Shown piece after piece: positions 14,596 to 22,495 of a DNA stretch of 22,495 bases. The stretch comes from Bacteroides sp. CAG:1060 (GTDB lineage Bacteria; Bacteroidota; Bacteroidia; Bacteroidales; UBA932). Each line of letters starts with the position of its first letter. The stretch's first letter is position 1. The position numbers were made by a program, and so were the translations under genes. Below the pieces are notes generated by a model. That model was not told the origin of the DNA. It ran no database searches and saw nothing but the letters and a program-made list of their open reading frames with translations. The stretch covers positions 11,992-34,486 of the forward strand of contig HF986286.1 of NCBI GenBank assembly GCA_000432655.1, read 5' to 3'.

Positions 14596-16385
14596 TAATT
14601 TTTAAGTTCCTCAGCAACAGCTGATTTTATATAGTTCACAAACTGCTCCGCAGTCATTGAGCCCTGATCCACGCCCTCTCTACGAACGGAAACAGTGCCC
14701 TCTGCAAGCTCTTTCTCACCGACAATCGCGATAAGAGGCACTCTGAGCAGCGAAATTTCGCGTATGCGCTTGCCAAGTGTCTCATTACGAGAATCAATGG
14801 AGGCGCGAATTTCGGAATTTTTCAGCAAATCACAAATTTTTTCTGCATAATCCGCATATTTTTCGCTGATTGGCAGAATCTTGACCTGATCCGGAGAGAG
14901 CCATATAGGCAAGTGTCCGGCTGTATGCTCGAGAACCACGGCCGTAAATCTCTCAATAGATCCGAACGGAGCCCTATGAATCATGACCGGCCTGCGCTTC
15001 GAGCCATCAGCATCCACATATTCAAGCTGGAACCTCTCAGGAAGGTTGTAATCCACCTGAATAGTACCAAGCTGCCACTGACGGCCGATGGCATCCTTGA
15101 CCATAAAGTCAAGTTTCGGACCATAGAAAGCAGCCTCGCCCAATTCCACAACAGTCTTGAGCCCCTTGTTCTCTGCGGCCAGCATAATAGCTTTCTCCGC
15201 CTTCTCCCAATTCTCGTCAGAGCCGATGTATTTTGTCTTGTTGGCAGGATCACGAAGTGAAATCTGAGCCATATATTCGGTCAGATTCAAGGTCTTGAAT
15301 ACATAGAGAATGAGATCGATTACCTTCTCGAATTCCTCCTGAAGCTGATCAGGACGGCAGAAAAGATGAGCGTCATCCTGGGTAAAACCGCGAACACGTG
15401 TCAATCCGTGAAGCTCTCCGCTCTGCTCGTAACGATATACGGTACCGAACTCGGCAAAACGCAGAGGCAGGTCGCGATAAGAACGAGGAGAACTGCGGTA
15501 AATCTCACAGTGATGAGGACAGTTCATCGGCTTGAGCATGTACTCCTCTCCCTCCTGCGGGGTTTTTATCAGCTGGAACGAATCTTTTCCATATTTGGCG
15601 AGGTGTCCGGAAGTCACATAAAGGTCTTTGTTTCCAATATGCGGTGTCACTACCGGAAGATATCCAAGTTCGCCCTGCTTCTTACGAAGGAAGTTCTCAA
15701 GGATATTACGCATAACGGCTCCACGCGGCAACCACAACGGCAGTCCGAGTCCGACACGGCTCGAAAAGGTAAACAGTTCCATTTCCTTTCCAAGCTTTCT
15801 GTGATCGCGCTTCTTGGCCTCCTCCAACATGGCAAGATACTCGTCAAGCATGCTTTTCTTAGGGAAAGTCACTCCGTATATACGAGTCAGCTGCTCCCGC
15901 TCCTGATCTCCTTTCCAGTATGCACCTGCAATGGAAGTAAGCTTGACAGCCTTAATGTCATCTACATGCTTGATGTGAGGACCGCGGCAGAGATCCGTAA
16001 ACCCACCATTCTTGTAGAAAGTAATGGTACCGTCTTCCAGATCCTGTATAAGCTCACATTTATACTTGTCACCTTTCTGGGTGAAATACTTCAAAGCATC
16101 CGCCTTAGATACTTCCTGACGCTCAAAAGTCTCTTTTGACTTGGCGAGTTCAAGCATCTTCTTCTCGACATTACGCAAATCTGCATCAGAAATCTGCCTG
16201 TCTCCGAAATCTACATCGTAATAGAAACCGGTCTCAACTGCCGGCCCGACACCGAACTTGACACCTGGATACAACGCTTCAAGCGCCTCAGCCATAAGGT
16301 GGGCGGATGAATGCCAAAATATTTTCTTGGTCTCGGCATCATCCCAAGGCCTGATAGTTCCGTCTGTTATAGCAATCGTCTGCAT
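14595..16385 (-). CDS. thrS: Threonine--tRNA ligase lacking most of the TGS domain
   Basis: Class II synthetase that charges tRNA-Thr. It has 596 residues, against about 640 in typical bacteria. The editing-domain motif HSSAH is at 25-29 (E. coli His73/His77), with Cys133 in CRGPH (E. coli Cys182), so about 48 residues are missing before it. What remains of the N-terminal TGS domain is a first strand (ITDGTIRPW) joined directly to the linker. The catalytic core is intact. Zinc ligands are Cys289 (MNCPHH), His340 (DDAHLF) and His470 (MIHRA), and the C-terminal anticodon domain is complete. A TATCTTTG promoter box 22 bases before the ATG shows that no longer N-terminus was missed. It heads the unit thrS-infC-rpmI-rplT-lepB, and its stop overlaps the infC ribosome-binding site. 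Confidence 0.96.
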   Translation of the reverse strand: MQTIAITDGTIRPWDDAETKKIFWHSSAHLMAEALEALYPGVKFGVGPAVETGFYYDVDFGDRQISDADLRNVEKKMLELAKSKETFERQEVSKADALKYFTQKGDKYKCELIQDLEDGTITFYKNGGFTDLCRGPHIKHVDDIKAVKLTSIAGAYWKGDQEREQLTRIYGVTFPKKSMLDEYLAMLEEAKKRDHRKLGKEMELFTFSSRVGLGLPLWLPRGAVMRNILENFLRKKQGELGYLPVVTPHIGNKDLYVTSGHLAKYGKDSFQLIKTPQEGEEYMLKPMNCPHHCEIYRSSPRSYRDLPLRFAEFGTVYRYEQSGELHGLTRVRGFTQDDAHLFCRPDQLQEEFEKVIDLILYVFKTLNLTEYMAQISLRDPANKTKYIGSDENWEKAEKAIMLAAENKGLKTVVELGEAAFYGPKLDFMVKDAIGRQWQLGTIQVDYNLPERFQLEYVDADGSKRRPVMIHRAPFGSIERFTAVVLEHTAGHLPIWLSPDQVKILPISEKYADYAEKICDLLKNSEIRASIDSRNETLGKRIREISLLRVPLIAIVGEKELAEGTVSVRREGVDQGSMTAEQFVNYIKSAVAEELKN

Positions 16386-16406
16386 ACTGTTAATATTTTA
16401 AGCTTA

Positions 16407-16414
16407 CAAAGATA
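16407..16414 (-). promoter_or_regulatory. -7 promoter box for the thrS operon
   Basis: The minus strand reads TATCTTTG, an exact match to TAnnTTTG, 21 bases before the thrS ATG. No TTTG sits at the -33 position. It shares a 102-base spacer with the divergent DUF4199 promoter. No threonine-codon leader or T-box was seen in this short spacer. Confidence 0.6.
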
Positions 16415-16432
16415 CTAATAATTTCAGACATA

Positions 16433-16463
16433 TTTTATAATTGGCACATTTTTACTACTTTTG
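16433..16463 (+). promoter_or_regulatory. Promoter for DUF4199-glycosyltransferase
   Basis: TACTTTTG at 16456-16463 matches TAnnTTTG. TTTT at 16433-16436 lies exactly 19 bases upstream, one base from TTTG. The leader to the ATG at 16488 is about 20 bases. Confidence 0.65.
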
Positions 16464-16487
16464 CAATACTATAACACAATGTAGGAA

Positions 16488-17030
16488 ATGAACGACAAGA
16501 ACTCATTTTGGAATCAGGCAGCTAAGGCCGGACTCGTTCTCGGCGGTGTATCCGCCCTGTATCTCATGGTTACATACCTTTTGGGACTCATCAACTCTTC
16601 CGGATTCGTAAAAATACTTCTATCCGTAGTAGGAGCCCTGTTGTGGGCTGCCAAATTTGCCGCTTGCGTCTATCTTATGAAAATGTTCATTCAGAAGTTC
16701 GCAAACGGCCAGCCGGAAGAGAGCGACGGACGCAAGCATTCCGCCTTTTCCTACGGAGCTCTGGTCTCTTTTCTGTCAGCGCTGATTTATTCCGCCGTTT
16801 ATCTCGCATATAACACCTATATTGTCCCGGAGATATTCGATCAATTGATGGAGGATTATCGCACCATGCCGATAATGACATCCGAGACATTGGAGACGAT
16901 AGAGCAGATAATGCCTAAAATGCCGACTATAATGTTCTTCTCCAACTTGATTTACTGCACATTGTTCGGAATAATCGTAACGGCTTTCGTATCCAAGAAT
17001 ACAAAATCATCCAACCCTTTCAAAAACTGA
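16488..17030 (+). CDS. DUF4199 family membrane protein
   Basis: Inner-membrane protein of unknown function, of the Bacteroidota-specific DUF4199 family. It has 180 residues with four predicted membrane segments at about 13-34, 42-66, 86-108 and 147-168. The loop between segments 2 and 3 is polar (NGQPEESDGRKHS), followed by the FSYGALVSFLSALIY segment. The gene ends one base before the glycosyltransferase start, so translation is coupled. The pairing with a polyprenyl-phosphate glycosyltransferase is, as I recall, common in the phylum and suggests a role in lipid-linked sugar handling, for example as a partner or transporter. That is inference from linkage. Confidence 0.85.
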   Translation: MNDKNSFWNQAAKAGLVLGGVSALYLMVTYLLGLINSSGFVKILLSVVGALLWAAKFAACVYLMKMFIQKFANGQPEESDGRKHSAFSYGALVSFLSALIYSAVYLAYNTYIVPEIFDQLMEDYRTMPIMTSETLETIEQIMPKMPTIMFFSNLIYCTLFGIIVTAFVSKNTKSSNPFKN

Positions 17031-17031
17031 T

Positions 17032-17982
17032 ATGGACATTTCCATAATCGTTCCTTCGTTCAACGAAAGGGAATCGCTCCCGGAGTTGTGCAGCCGCATC
17101 AGTGATGTGATGCAGCAGAACCGTTATTCTTACGAGCTTATAATAGTGGATGACGGCAGCACCGACAACTCCTGGGATTGTATAACTGACCTTGCGAAAG
17201 AGAACAGCGCCATACACGGTATCAGGTTCAGACGAAACTACGGCAAGTCCGGAGCCCTCTACTGCGGATTCAAGAAAGCTCAGGGCGATGTGGTCATCAC
17301 CATGGACGCTGACCTGCAGGACTTTCCTGAAGAGATTCCGGCTTTGTTCAGAATGATTACGGAAGAAGGATACGACCTCGTCTCGGGCTGGAAGCAGCAC
17401 AGGCAGGACAACGCCCTCACAAAGAATCTCCCGTCCAAGCTGTACAACGCCACAGCCAGACGCATAACCGGCATCAAACTCCACGACATGAACTGTGGAC
17501 TGAAAGCCTACCGGCAGGAGGTTGTCAAGAACATAGAGGTCTATGGAGAGATGCACAGGTACATCCCTTACCTCGCCAAAAACGCAGGATTCACGAAGAT
17601 CGGCGAGAAGCAGGTCCAACACACAAAGCGCAAATACGGCAAAAGCAAGTTCGGTATCGAGAGATTCATAAACGGCTTTCTGGACCTGCAGTCACTATGG
17701 TTTCTAAGCACATTCGGAAAGAAACCTATGCACTTCTTCGGATACAGCGGATTGCTGATGTTCTTCATAGGATTTGTCATGACAGTGTGGATTATCGTCG
17801 CCAAGCTTGTCCATCAGGCGCAGGGCGTACGTTTCCGCCCGGTAACGGACCAGCCGCTCTTTTATCTTGCCTTGCTAGCCGTCATTCTGGGCGTCATGCT
17901 CTTCCTTGCAGGATTCCTTGGCGAGATGATAGCCAGATCTTCAGGAGAGCGAAACCAGTACAACATCAAAGAAGAATTTTAG
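17032..17982 (+). CDS. Family 2 glycosyltransferase, polyprenyl-phosphate sugar synthase type
   Basis: GT-A fold enzyme of the DPM1/GtrB/ArnC type, which moves a sugar from a nucleotide carrier to polyprenyl phosphate on the inner face of the membrane. It has 316 residues. The nucleotide-sugar fold begins MDISIIVPSFNERESLPEL. The DDGS motif is at 40-43 and the metal-binding DAD at 92-94 (TMDADLQDFPEE). The conserved MNCGLKAYR and KYGKSKFG segments follow. Two membrane helices at about 237-260 and 277-303 anchor the C-terminus, as in GtrB. The donor sugar cannot be told from sequence. It is coupled to DUF4199 by a one-base gap. The dihydroorotase gene often found next in related genomes, as I recall, is absent. 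A terminator follows. Confidence 0.93.
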   Translation: MDISIIVPSFNERESLPELCSRISDVMQQNRYSYELIIVDDGSTDNSWDCITDLAKENSAIHGIRFRRNYGKSGALYCGFKKAQGDVVITMDADLQDFPEEIPALFRMITEEGYDLVSGWKQHRQDNALTKNLPSKLYNATARRITGIKLHDMNCGLKAYRQEVVKNIEVYGEMHRYIPYLAKNAGFTKIGEKQVQHTKRKYGKSKFGIERFINGFLDLQSLWFLSTFGKKPMHFFGYSGLLMFFIGFVMTVWIIVAKLVHQAQGVRFRPVTDQPLFYLALLAVILGVMLFLAGFLGEMIARSSGERNQYNIKEEF

Positions 17983-18024
17983 AGTGTCCTCCCCCCCCTC
18001 CCACGTGGACAACACATAACCCTA

Positions 18025-18065
18025 AAAATTATGGTCGACCGGAAAATCCGGCCGACCATAATTTT
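18025..18065. terminator. Bidirectional terminator between the glycosyltransferase and susD
   Basis: A 19-base arm on each side closes on a three-base loop (18 pairs, one A/C mismatch on the plus strand). On the minus strand that mismatch becomes a G-U pair, so the fold is fully paired for the susD transcript. A-rich and T-rich ends (AAAATT/AATTTT) serve both directions. Confidence 0.9.
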
Positions 18066-18082
18066 ACAGTACATTCGTTCTA

Positions 18083-19798
18083 CTAATTCCAACCAGGGTT
18101 CTGGACGATATTCTTGTTGATCTGTGTTTCTGCAAACGGGAATGGGAAGAGCTCGTTCTTGCCGGACTTGAATCCAACCTTGTCTCCGTAAGTCTTCTCG
18201 CACCAGTTGGCATCAGCCTCCTCGATATATCCTCTGTGCTTAGCCTCGCCCTTGGTGAACAAAGCGTCGCAGTATGAAGGATAGTACTTACCGTTATCCT
18301 TAAGCTCTTTCTCTGCATCACCCCAGCGGACAAGATCCTGAAGACGGGTACACTCAAGCCAGCACTCAAGATACTTCTCAGTCTTAACATCTTCCATAGT
18401 ACATGAAGTACTCTTGTGCAAAGACTGGGCGCGATCCTGAATTCTACGAAGGGCCTTAAGACCGCTTCCGTCCGGATCACCTTCCATAGCGCAAGCCTCA
18501 GCATACATGAGAAGAACCTCAGGGAGTCTCATGATAGGGAAGTTGTACATTCTCTGGTTGCTTGGGTTAAGGTCAGAAGGACGATAATTCCTCTTCCACA
18601 TGAACCAACCGCAGTGTCCGTAGAGACCGTCACCGGCATAGATACCTCTTGCGGTGTCTTTCTCCTTGAGTTCTTTTGTAGTAGCCGTAGCGTCGCTGAG
18701 GTATGGCATTTCGTAAAGAACCTCATCATAGCTCTTCACCCAAGCCTTGCGGCGAGCTGAGTTGATACCGTCGTTTGCAAGAAGAGTTTCGATGAACTTT
18801 CTGGTAGGATTGACCTCACCCCAACCGTTATTTACAACCTGAGAACCCATACCGTTGACAGGACGCATCTTGTCCATACGCCAGTTCCAAAGGATAGCCT
18901 GGTTACGTCCGGCTCTGTCGTAGAAACTAGGAACGTCTGAAGCCCATACGAGGTTGAACTCGAAAATAGACTCGCTGCATCCGTCACCTTCAAGGTGGAA
19001 CAGATCAACCATGTGGTCTGAAGGCACGAGTTCGTATTTGTCTCTTGCATCAACGATAGGCTTGAGAGCCTCTCTTGCTCCCTTCCAGTCTTTCAGAGAA
19101 AGAAGAGCTTTTCCCTTGATACCCTGAGCAAATGCCTTTGTAACCTTAACGGCACCGTTCTTGTCATTGACACTCTCGCGCTCGTCGAGAACAGGCATTG
19201 CAAGATCACACTCATTTGCAACCCACTTGAGCACCTGAGCCTGGCTCTCTGAGTTGGCAGGCTTCTCAGTGGATGGGATCACATGATCAATGATAGGAGG
19301 AGTTCCCCATCCGAGGGCGAGCATAAGGTGGGCATGTGCACGAAGAATTCTTGCCTCGGCAACACACTTTTTCTTGATAGGAGAATCAGCCTTCTCGCCA
19401 TCGAAATTGTCAATCACAAGATTGGCAGCATAGATGGCCACATAATAAGACTGGTATGCAGCCGTCACATTGCCATTGTTGTTATCAAAGCGGAAAGAGT
19501 TCATTTCCTGCTGCGGAACATTGTCCGATGCGTTGTTACCCGCTGCATAAATATCATCTGAAGGATAACTCCAGACCGCAAGGTGCGGAGAGTCGTTCCA
19601 ACCGATAGTGTTGTTGAAAACATAGAAGCAAGATGCCCTTGAATATGCAGCAGTCAAGGCTGACTGGGCATCCTCATCAGTTTTATAAAAGTCATCAATG
19701 GAAACCACGCCTTTCTGAGGAATGTCAAGAAGCCCTTCACATCCTACAAGCGACAGAGTCGCGGCAGCCCCTGCGAGATATAATAATATTTTTTTCAT
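18083..19798 (-). CDS. SusD/RagB family nutrient-binding lipoprotein
   Basis: Outer-membrane lipoprotein that forms the lid of a SusC barrel and binds the imported substrate, usually an oligosaccharide and sometimes a peptide. It has 571 residues. The signal MKKILLYLAGAAATLSLVGC has a clear lipobox (LVGC, Cys20). GLLDIPQKGVVSIDDFYKTDEDAQ is the typical start of mature SusD proteins, with the TPR-like helical core to about residue 300. The RagB/SusD C-terminal domain contains YNFPIMRLPEVLLMYAEA and ends FPFAETQINKNIVQNPGWN, a common SusD ending. It starts 12 bases after the susC stop, in the usual susC-susD order. The substrate cannot be assigned, because no enzyme or sensor lies within the window. 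Confidence 0.96.
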   Translation of the reverse strand: MKKILLYLAGAAATLSLVGCEGLLDIPQKGVVSIDDFYKTDEDAQSALTAAYSRASCFYVFNNTIGWNDSPHLAVWSYPSDDIYAAGNNASDNVPQQEMNSFRFDNNNGNVTAAYQSYYVAIYAANLVIDNFDGEKADSPIKKKCVAEARILRAHAHLMLALGWGTPPIIDHVIPSTEKPANSESQAQVLKWVANECDLAMPVLDERESVNDKNGAVKVTKAFAQGIKGKALLSLKDWKGAREALKPIVDARDKYELVPSDHMVDLFHLEGDGCSESIFEFNLVWASDVPSFYDRAGRNQAILWNWRMDKMRPVNGMGSQVVNNGWGEVNPTRKFIETLLANDGINSARRKAWVKSYDEVLYEMPYLSDATATTKELKEKDTARGIYAGDGLYGHCGWFMWKRNYRPSDLNPSNQRMYNFPIMRLPEVLLMYAEACAMEGDPDGSGLKALRRIQDRAQSLHKSTSCTMEDVKTEKYLECWLECTRLQDLVRWGDAEKELKDNGKYYPSYCDALFTKGEAKHRGYIEEADANWCEKTYGDKVGFKSGKNELFPFPFAETQINKNIVQNPGWN

Positions 19799-19810
19799 GC
19801 TGATTCTTGT

Positions 19811-22495
19811 TTAGAATGAAAGATTGACACCGAAAATAACCTGTTTTGCAGTTGGATATGTTCCCATATCGATACCGCTTGATGTTCCGCCAGAAGTGGT
19901 AACTTCCGGATCAAGTCCTATATACTTGGAGAAAGTGAAGAAGTTGTCAAGAGAAGCGAATACGCGGCAACTCTCCAGACTGACCTTCTTGAGAAGGTTC
20001 TTAGGGAGATTGTAGCCAAGCTGAATCTGCTTAATCTTGAAATATGAGCCGTCAAACACTGTGAGTGTAGAGCTGAATGCCTCCTGAGTCCACTTGTTGG
20101 CAGCAGGGAACTTGGCCTTGCTGTTATCCTGTCCTTCTTTCCAGGAATTCTTCCAATAGTAGCTGTATGTGTTGCAGGACGGACGGTCAGTACGGAAAGA
20201 TGTAGGGAAGATTTCATTTCCGGCAACACCGGTTCCGAAGATGGTGAGGTCAAAACTCTTCCAATTGAGGTTAACGGTAAGACCGTAGGTAAGATCAGGA
20301 ATACCGCAACCGATATTTGTACGGTCATTGTCGTTGATCACACCGTCTTTGTTGACATCTTCATAAATAGCGTTTCCTTCACTGTCAATACCAGTTGCCT
20401 TGAATCCAAGGAGATACCATATCGGGTAACCTTCCTCGAAGGTAGTGGAAAGCTTGGTTCCCTGTGGGCCACGGCCGTTTATACGGTCGATTGTAGGGTC
20501 AAGATAGGTAACCTTGTTCTTGAGGGTAGCAAGGTTTCCGGATACAGCATAGCTGAAATCTCCAATCTGGTCTTTCCAAGAAAGCTCCATCTCGAAACCG
20601 CTGTTGCGGATAGCACCTGCATTGGTGATGGTAGAAGAAGAAACTCCGACCTCATATACTGACTGTACACCTACGAGAAGGTCACGTGTCTGCTTGTTGT
20701 AGTAATCCAATCCGATAGAGAGACGGTTGTTGAAGAGTCTGGTATCAACACCGAGGTCAAACTGCTCAGAAGTCTCCCACTTGAGATCAGGATTAGGGAT
20801 TCCGGCAGGCATAGAACCATAGGTAAGCTTGGAATCATCTACGTCAAACTGATACCACTGTCCGTTAACCTGAATGGTAGCTGAATAAGGATATCCGCTA
20901 AGAACGTTGATGTTACCATTGAGACCCCATGAAGCACGGAGCTTAAGGAATGAAAGGATATTCATGTCAACGTTGTCCTTGATGAAGTGCTCATTGCTCA
21001 TGGTCCATCCGGCAGATACTGAAGGGAAGTATCCCCAGCGTGAATCGGCAGGAAGTCTTGATGAGTCGAATGCATCAGCACGGAAGTTGGCCTGAATGCT
21101 ATAGCGGTTGTCATAAGTATATGAAGCACGTCCGAAGTATGAAAGCTGAGCTGAACGGCTAGGAGCATTGCTCATATTCTTGGTGATACCGTCTCCGGAC
21201 TTAAGGTAATTCAAATACTTGAAGTTATCCTTGTAATCCTTGAGAATGTCAGAACCTGAAGCGGAAGCCGACACATTGTCGCTGTTGTTCTCAGTGTAAG
21301 ACATACCGGCCATGGCAGATACTGCATGCTTTCCGAAAGTACCGTTATAGTTGGCGAAGTTCTCCCACTGATAATAGTAACTTGTATTGGCATTGGCAGA
21401 GATGCTGTATGTAGTGCTCTTTACGAACTCATTTGCGTAGTAAGGCTCTGAGTAGCTGTGTGAAGAGCTCTGTGCAATACGATATCCGAAACGGGAAGTA
21501 AAGGTGAATCCCTTGAACGGAGTAAGGTTGGCATACGCAACACCACGAACGCTTATACCGCCGCTGCTGGACTCGTTATTGTCTCTCTGGATGAATGGGT
21601 TGGCAGACTGAGTCTCACCGATAAGAGGAAGAGCCCAATACTTGCCAGGATACTCAGGAGCCTCGATAACCTTGACTCCGCGATCAAGAGCCGCCTTCAT
21701 GGAAGGAGTAAGACCGTCATAGTCGCAGACTACAGGGAACAGAGGAGAAGAAGTGAGGACTGCAAGCATGGCAGAACCATTGTCGTTTCTCTGGGAAATG
21801 CTCTTGGTTGACCACTTCTCAATGGAGTTGTTGGTTCCTACGGTAAACCATTTCTTAATCTTATAGTCAGCATTGAGCTGGAATGTAAGACGGTTGTAGG
21901 TATCCTTATCGCCACGGAAGATACCGTCGTTCTTCACATAGTTGAGGGAAGCGAAATAGTTACCTCTGGCGTTTCCGCCCTGAACTCCGAAGGTATGTCT
22001 CTGATTCCATGAAGGAACGAACACTTCCTTAGCCCAGTCAACATCTGTCTTTCCGTCATAGTAGGTGTCAAGCATAGTATCGGTAAGATATCCGTTGGCT
22101 TTACCGAAATCTATATAATCCTTGGCGTTCATGACGTCAAGCTTGCGGGAAAGTGAACTTACAGAGAACTGTGTATTGTAGAATATCTTTCCTTCGCCCT
22201 TGATGTCTGCACCGCTCTTGGTGGTCACAAGGACAACACCATTACCGGCCTGAGCACCATAAATGGCTGCGGAAGCGGCATCCTTAAGAACCTCGATTGA
22301 CTCAATCATCTCAGGATCAAGATACTGGATATTATCCACCTTAAGTCCGTCAACGATAAGGAGTGGCCCGAGATTACCGGAGTTGGAAGAGAAACCGCGA
22401 ACACGGATTTCAGCTCCAGAACCAGGCGCACCTGAATTGGTAAGAATCTGCACACCGGCAGCCTTTCCCTGAAGTGCGGAAGCTGCATCTGAAGT
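19811..22495 (-). CDS. SusC/RagA family TonB-dependent transporter, partial (N-terminus off the right edge)
   Basis: Outer-membrane TonB-dependent importer that works with the adjacent SusD. There are 894 residues to the stop and the frame stays open to the window edge, so no start is present; the first residues are TSDAASALQGKAAGVQILTN. The plug domain has the SusC-typical segments SGAEIRVRGFSSN, PLLIVDGLKVDN, IESIEVLKDAASAAIYGAQAGNGVVLVTTKSG. A 22-strand-type barrel follows, with the late SusC motif YGLTVNLNWKSFDLTIFGTG. The last residues AKQVIFGVNLSF end in Phe, as outer-membrane barrels require. The missing part should hold the signal peptide, a carboxypeptidase-regulatory-like domain and the TonB box. 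susD follows after 12 bases. A GTG at 22453 is an internal Val, not a start. Confidence 0.96.
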   Translation of the reverse strand, partial: TSDAASALQGKAAGVQILTNSGAPGSGAEIRVRGFSSNSGNLGPLLIVDGLKVDNIQYLDPEMIESIEVLKDAASAAIYGAQAGNGVVLVTTKSGADIKGEGKIFYNTQFSVSSLSRKLDVMNAKDYIDFGKANGYLTDTMLDTYYDGKTDVDWAKEVFVPSWNQRHTFGVQGGNARGNYFASLNYVKNDGIFRGDKDTYNRLTFQLNADYKIKKWFTVGTNNSIEKWSTKSISQRNDNGSAMLAVLTSSPLFPVVCDYDGLTPSMKAALDRGVKVIEAPEYPGKYWALPLIGETQSANPFIQRDNNESSSGGISVRGVAYANLTPFKGFTFTSRFGYRIAQSSSHSYSEPYYANEFVKSTTYSISANANTSYYYQWENFANYNGTFGKHAVSAMAGMSYTENNSDNVSASASGSDILKDYKDNFKYLNYLKSGDGITKNMSNAPSRSAQLSYFGRASYTYDNRYSIQANFRADAFDSSRLPADSRWGYFPSVSAGWTMSNEHFIKDNVDMNILSFLKLRASWGLNGNINVLSGYPYSATIQVNGQWYQFDVDDSKLTYGSMPAGIPNPDLKWETSEQFDLGVDTRLFNNRLSIGLDYYNKQTRDLLVGVQSVYEVGVSSSTITNAGAIRNSGFEMELSWKDQIGDFSYAVSGNLATLKNKVTYLDPTIDRINGRGPQGTKLSTTFEEGYPIWYLLGFKATGIDSEGNAIYEDVNKDGVINDNDRTNIGCGIPDLTYGLTVNLNWKSFDLTIFGTGVAGNEIFPTSFRTDRPSCNTYSYYWKNSWKEGQDNSKAKFPAANKWTQEAFSSTLTVFDGSYFKIKQIQLGYNLPKNLLKKVSLESCRVFASLDNFFTFSKYIGLDPEVTTSGGTSSGIDMGTYPTAKQVIFGVNLSF

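Noticed and set aside
15366..16139. Plus-strand open frame of 257 codons
   Set aside because: It is antisense to the intact ThrRS editing and catalytic domains, with no promoter or family signal.
16386..16487. Possible T-box or threonine attenuator before thrS
   Set aside because: The leader from the predicted start site is only about 15-20 bases, too short for either.
17020..17622. Minus-strand open frame of 200 codons
   Set aside because: It is antisense to the glycosyltransferase catalytic domain and is best explained as a shadow.
17991..17998. Run of eight C just after the glycosyltransferase stop, considered as a phase-variable tract
   Set aside because: It lies outside any reading frame and is not positioned in a promoter, so slippage would change nothing visible.

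Overview
The window reads as a chromosomal segment from a member of the order Bacteroidales (phylum Bacteroidota). Support comes from the 3' end of a SusC gene followed by SusD, from lineage-typical families (DUF4295, DUF4296, DUF4199, DUF3575), and from repeated promoters of the Bacteroidota type (TAnnTTTG at -7, with TTTG about 19 bases upstream in the best cases). Genus cannot be fixed from this sequence alone. No insertion sequence, phage gene, CRISPR array, rRNA or plasmid gene was seen. Coding density is high and no gene-free stretch exceeds 300 bases.

Layout. Bases 1-402 (minus) hold the N-terminal part of an unrecognised lipoprotein that runs off the left edge. It diverges from typA/bipA (plus). 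typA is followed on the plus strand by a DUF177/YceD gene, rpmF (L32), a tRNA-Arg(CCT) and a CDF metal exporter. From about 4.04 to 16.4 kb everything is on the minus strand. Reading in the direction of transcription: thrS-infC-rpmI-rplT-lepB (16385 to 12082); rpmB-rpmG-DUF4295 (12006 to 11383, ended by a strong terminator); ftsY-pheT-DUF4296-deoC (11304 to 6530, ended by a hairpin); a two-gene cell-envelope unit of a metallopeptidase-like lipoprotein and a DUF3575 protein (6373 to 4198); and a tRNA-Leu(CAG) with its own promoter. DUF4199 and a polyprenyl-phosphate glycosyltransferase then run on the plus strand (16488-17982). They converge on a susC-susD pair (minus) across a bidirectional terminator. 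SusC runs off the right edge.

How the genes work together. Most of the window is translation machinery (ThrRS, PheRS beta, IF3, L20, L28, L32, L33, L35, BipA, two tRNAs), interleaved with membrane-protein targeting and processing (FtsY, LepB). The SusC/SusD pair is an outer-membrane nutrient importer, probably for a glycan. No enzyme or regulator for it is inside the window.

Most notable points. infC has no ATG, GTG or TTG at a plausible position and appears to start at ATC behind a strong Shine-Dalgarno sequence. ThrRS lacks most of its N-terminal TGS domain. The DUF177 gene has no ordinary start codon consistent with its promoter. No clearly new defence or mobile system was found. The least characterised genes are the left-edge lipoprotein and the HExxH lipoprotein paired with DUF3575.
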